This document shows positions 62,193 through 64,000 of a stretch of DNA of 64,000 nt, one piece after another. This DNA is from Armatimonadota bacterium (GTDB lineage: Bacteria; Armatimonadota; Zipacnadia; Zipacnadales; UBA11051), in assembly GCA_013178155.1 (NCBI GenBank), contig JABLXH010000008.1:1-64000 (forward strand). The letters are read 5' to 3'. A program made the translations under genes and the position numbers. Position 1 is the first letter of the stretch; each line of letters opens with the position of its first letter. The notes under the pieces are model-generated. The model saw only the letters and a list, made by a program, of their open reading frames with translations, had not been told where the DNA came from and did not search any database.

Positions 62193-64000
62193 GTGTCGGC
62201 ATCCCCCCGTGAGCAGAACGTCAGGGACGCGGCTGGTGGGCGCCGTGCGGCCCACTCTCGGCCGTCAGGCGTCACGCCGCGTGCGGTGGTCATCGGCCTG
62301 CTGCTCATCCCGGCCACGACCTGGTGGCTGGCGCACATCGAGCATGTGCGGTACTCCGACAATGCCACCACCTCGGCCATCTTCTTCCACTGCCTCACGA
62401 TCCTGCTGGTTCTGGTGGGCGTGAAGGCGCTGCTGCACCGTTTCGCGCCACGCTGGGAGCTTTCCCGCGGCGAGATCCTGACCATCTACATCATGCTCGT
62501 CGTGACCAGTGCGCTGGCGGGACACGATCAGCTCCAGATCATCTTCCTGATGATGACCTGGGTCTTTCGCAACGTTACACCCGAGAACCACTGGGAAGAA
62601 GACATTTTCCCGCACCTGCCACGGCACTTGCTGGTGGATGATCCGCTGGTGCTGCGCAAGCTCTATGGTGGCGAGGCCAGCCTCTATGAGTCCGGGCTGT
62701 GGCAGCCGTGGGTCGGGCCCGTGTTGTGGTGGGTGCTGTTCGCGGCGCTGGTGGTCTGGACGCAGCTTTGCCTGATGGCCGTTTTCCGCCGCCAGTGGGA
62801 CCGTGAGCGGCTGAACTACCCCATCGCGCAGGTCCCGCTGGACATCACCTCGCCGGCCGTCGGGCTGCTGCGCAACAAGGCCTTCTGGGCCGCCTTCGGC
62901 CTCGGCGCTGTGGTGCAGCTCTGGCGGCTAGCCAACAACCTCTGGCCGGCGTGGCCGCCGCTGAATGTGGGCGTGTTCTACCACAGCTTCCGCGAGTTCC
63001 CGCTCAGCGCCATGGGGGCAGTGCCTCTGTCCTCGTACCCGTTCAGCTATGGCCTGGCGTACCTGCTGCCCCTGAACCTGGCCTTCTCGGTGTGGTTCTT
63101 CTTCTGGTTCGCGCGGCTGGAGATGGTAGCGGGGGCGCTCATCGGCCACCGTCAGGCCCAGCGGTTCCCGTACATCCAGCAACAAGGGGTGGGGGCTTAC
63201 TTCGGGCTGGCGTGCTTCATCCTCTGGGCAGCGCGGGACCATCTCGCCAAGACCTGGCGCGCGGCCTGGGGAGACCGCAGCGCGGAGGTGCGAACGACCA
63301 CCGGCTCCGGGCGTGAGCCGCTGCCGAGCCCCGTCGCGGTTTGGGGCTTTCTGGGCGGCACAGCCGGGCTCATCGTTTTCTCCATGGCTGCAGGGGCGAG
63401 TTTCACGGCGGCGTTGCTGTACTTCGCCATCTTCCTGACTCTGAGCCTGGTGCTGTCACGTCTACGGGCGGAACTGGGTCTGCCGACCATCGAGTTGTAC
63501 CAGGTCGGCGCCGATGACATCCTCCCGGCCATCACCGGCAGCCGCGCCTGGTCGGCCCGCGACAGGACGGTCATGGGGATGTACTTCTGGCTGCACCGCA
63601 CCCACCGCCAACTACCCATGCCCATTCAGGCCGATGCTCTGCGCATCGGCCATGAGGCGGGCATGGCCCTGCCCAGCCTGTCTCGGCTGCTGCCGCTGAC
63701 GGCCGTGGTAGCAGCTCTGGCGGCCTTCTGGGCGTATCTGCACGTAGTGTACCAGACCGGCGTGGAGTCGGCGCAGTTCGCCGACATCATCCGCTGGGCC
63801 TTCGGGCGTGACCCGTGGCAGAAGCTCAGCACGGTGCTCAACGTGCCGCGTGACCCGGACTATGGAGCCATGGGCGCCTACGCCTATGGAATCGCCTTCA
63901 CGCTGTTTCTGGCGGCCATGCGCACCCGGTTCGTGTGGTGGCCCTTCCACCCGGTGGGGTACCTGGTGTCGGGGAGCTTCGGGCTATTCCGGTTGTGGCT
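62193..64000 (+). CDS. DUF6785/DUF6784-type multi-pass membrane protein (3' end cut off)
   Basis: An open frame continues to the right edge. It shows AVVIGLLLIPATTWW, GEILTIYIMLVV, TPENHWEEDIFPHLP, RLRAELGLPTIEL and WWPFHPVGYLVSG, paralogous to the left-edge gene. Many membrane helices alternate with short loops. At least 600 residues are present; the rest lies beyond 64000. The start is uncertain: GTG 62193 has no good Shine-Dalgarno, GGGAGGAG lies 30 bp before it, and no ATG exists in frame upstream of the first helix. Function is unknown; a transporter is inferred from topology and carbohydrate context. Confidence 0.75.
   Translation, partial: MSASPREQNVRDAAGGRRAAHSRPSGVTPRAVVIGLLLIPATTWWLAHIEHVRYSDNATTSAIFFHCLTILLVLVGVKALLHRFAPRWELSRGEILTIYIMLVVTSALAGHDQLQIIFLMMTWVFRNVTPENHWEEDIFPHLPRHLLVDDPLVLRKLYGGEASLYESGLWQPWVGPVLWWVLFAALVVWTQLCLMAVFRRQWDRERLNYPIAQVPLDITSPAVGLLRNKAFWAAFGLGAVVQLWRLANNLWPAWPPLNVGVFYHSFREFPLSAMGAVPLSSYPFSYGLAYLLPLNLAFSVWFFFWFARLEMVAGALIGHRQAQRFPYIQQQGVGAYFGLACFILWAARDHLAKTWRAAWGDRSAEVRTTTGSGREPLPSPVAVWGFLGGTAGLIVFSMAAGASFTAALLYFAIFLTLSLVLSRLRAELGLPTIELYQVGADDILPAITGSRAWSARDRTVMGMYFWLHRTHRQLPMPIQADALRIGHEAGMALPSLSRLLPLTAVVAALAAFWAYLHVVYQTGVESAQFADIIRWAFGRDPWQKLSTVLNVPRDPDYGAMGAYAYGIAFTLFLAAMRTRFVWWPFHPVGYLVSGSFGLFRLW

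Noticed and set aside
60192-62255. Longer N-terminus for the secreted unknown protein
   Set aside because: The extra 62 residues lie over the divergent spacer and would bury a perfect signal peptide inside the protein.
1-64000. CRISPR arrays, insertion sequences or prophage genes
   Set aside because: No regularly spaced repeats, transposase, integrase or phage structural motifs were noticed on either strand.

Overview
The window is GC-rich, tightly packed bacterial chromosome with about 40 protein genes. I saw no rRNA, tRNA, insertion sequence or CRISPR array. Both ends cut through genes. The best taxonomic clue is a short prepilin-like protein at 7017-7622 with an [18 protein letters not shown]-terminus, a following [19 protein letters not shown] segment and a C-terminal FMDGH motif, a style typical of Armatimonadota and, more loosely, of Planctomycetota and Lentisphaerota. 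DUF6785-type membrane proteins, many orphan secreted glycoside-hydrolase-like proteins, URO-D-like proteins and a PELSTW exosortase-type tail fit the same group. I infer an uncultured Armatimonadota-like diderm heterotroph specialised on plant or algal polysaccharides.

Region 1 (1-6765, minus strand): a truncated DUF6785-type membrane protein, a KDPG-aldolase-like/VOC fusion, a secreted papain-like protein with an IPT-like domain, and an M28 aminopeptidase. Region 2 (7017-11166, plus): a prepilin-like protein, then a three-gene molybdate/tungstate/sulfate-type ABC importer whose lipoprotein carries two binding domains in tandem. Region 3 (11163-22087): a secreted hydrolase-like protein, a CorA-family transporter behind a good promoter and a long leader, and a minus-strand run galT - sensor kinase - response regulator - glgC - glgA that links signalling to glycogen and galactose metabolism.

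Region 4 (22088-47432) is a carbohydrate-degradation island: a sugar isomerase-like protein, a rubredoxin too short for routine ORF lists, a giant secreted glycosidase-like protein, a CE15-like esterase, a GT4 glycosyltransferase, a URO-D-like protein, and then a long plus-strand run of secreted or carbohydrate-active proteins (a TIM-barrel-like protein, an alpha-toroid plus LamG protein, a double beta-helix, a sialidase-like propeller, an unassigned 960-residue protein, a CBM9/GH123-like protein), followed by a CE4 deacetylase, a DegT aminotransferase and a small winged-helix-like protein. Region 5 (47429-64000): an HTH regulator with a perfect dyad upstream, a TolB-like lipoprotein, a secreted ADP-ribosylglycohydrolase, TcdA, two secreted carbohydrate-binding or beta-helix proteins, a HAF-repeat protein with a PELSTW tail, a GH4 glycosidase, a second URO-D-like protein, an unknown secreted protein, and a second DUF6785-type membrane protein running off the right edge.

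The proposed logic is extracellular depolymerisation by many Sec-exported enzymes, then uptake by an unidentified route and intracellular processing (GH4, sugar isomerase, KDPG-type aldolase, GalT) into glycolysis or glycogen. No SusCD pair, sugar ABC importer, PTS or MFS sugar porter is present, so the two DUF6785-type membrane proteins are the natural transporter candidates. Four of seven convergent gene pairs share overlapping stop codons, a sign of strong compaction. Gene starts were chosen from Shine-Dalgarno spacing where this was visible.
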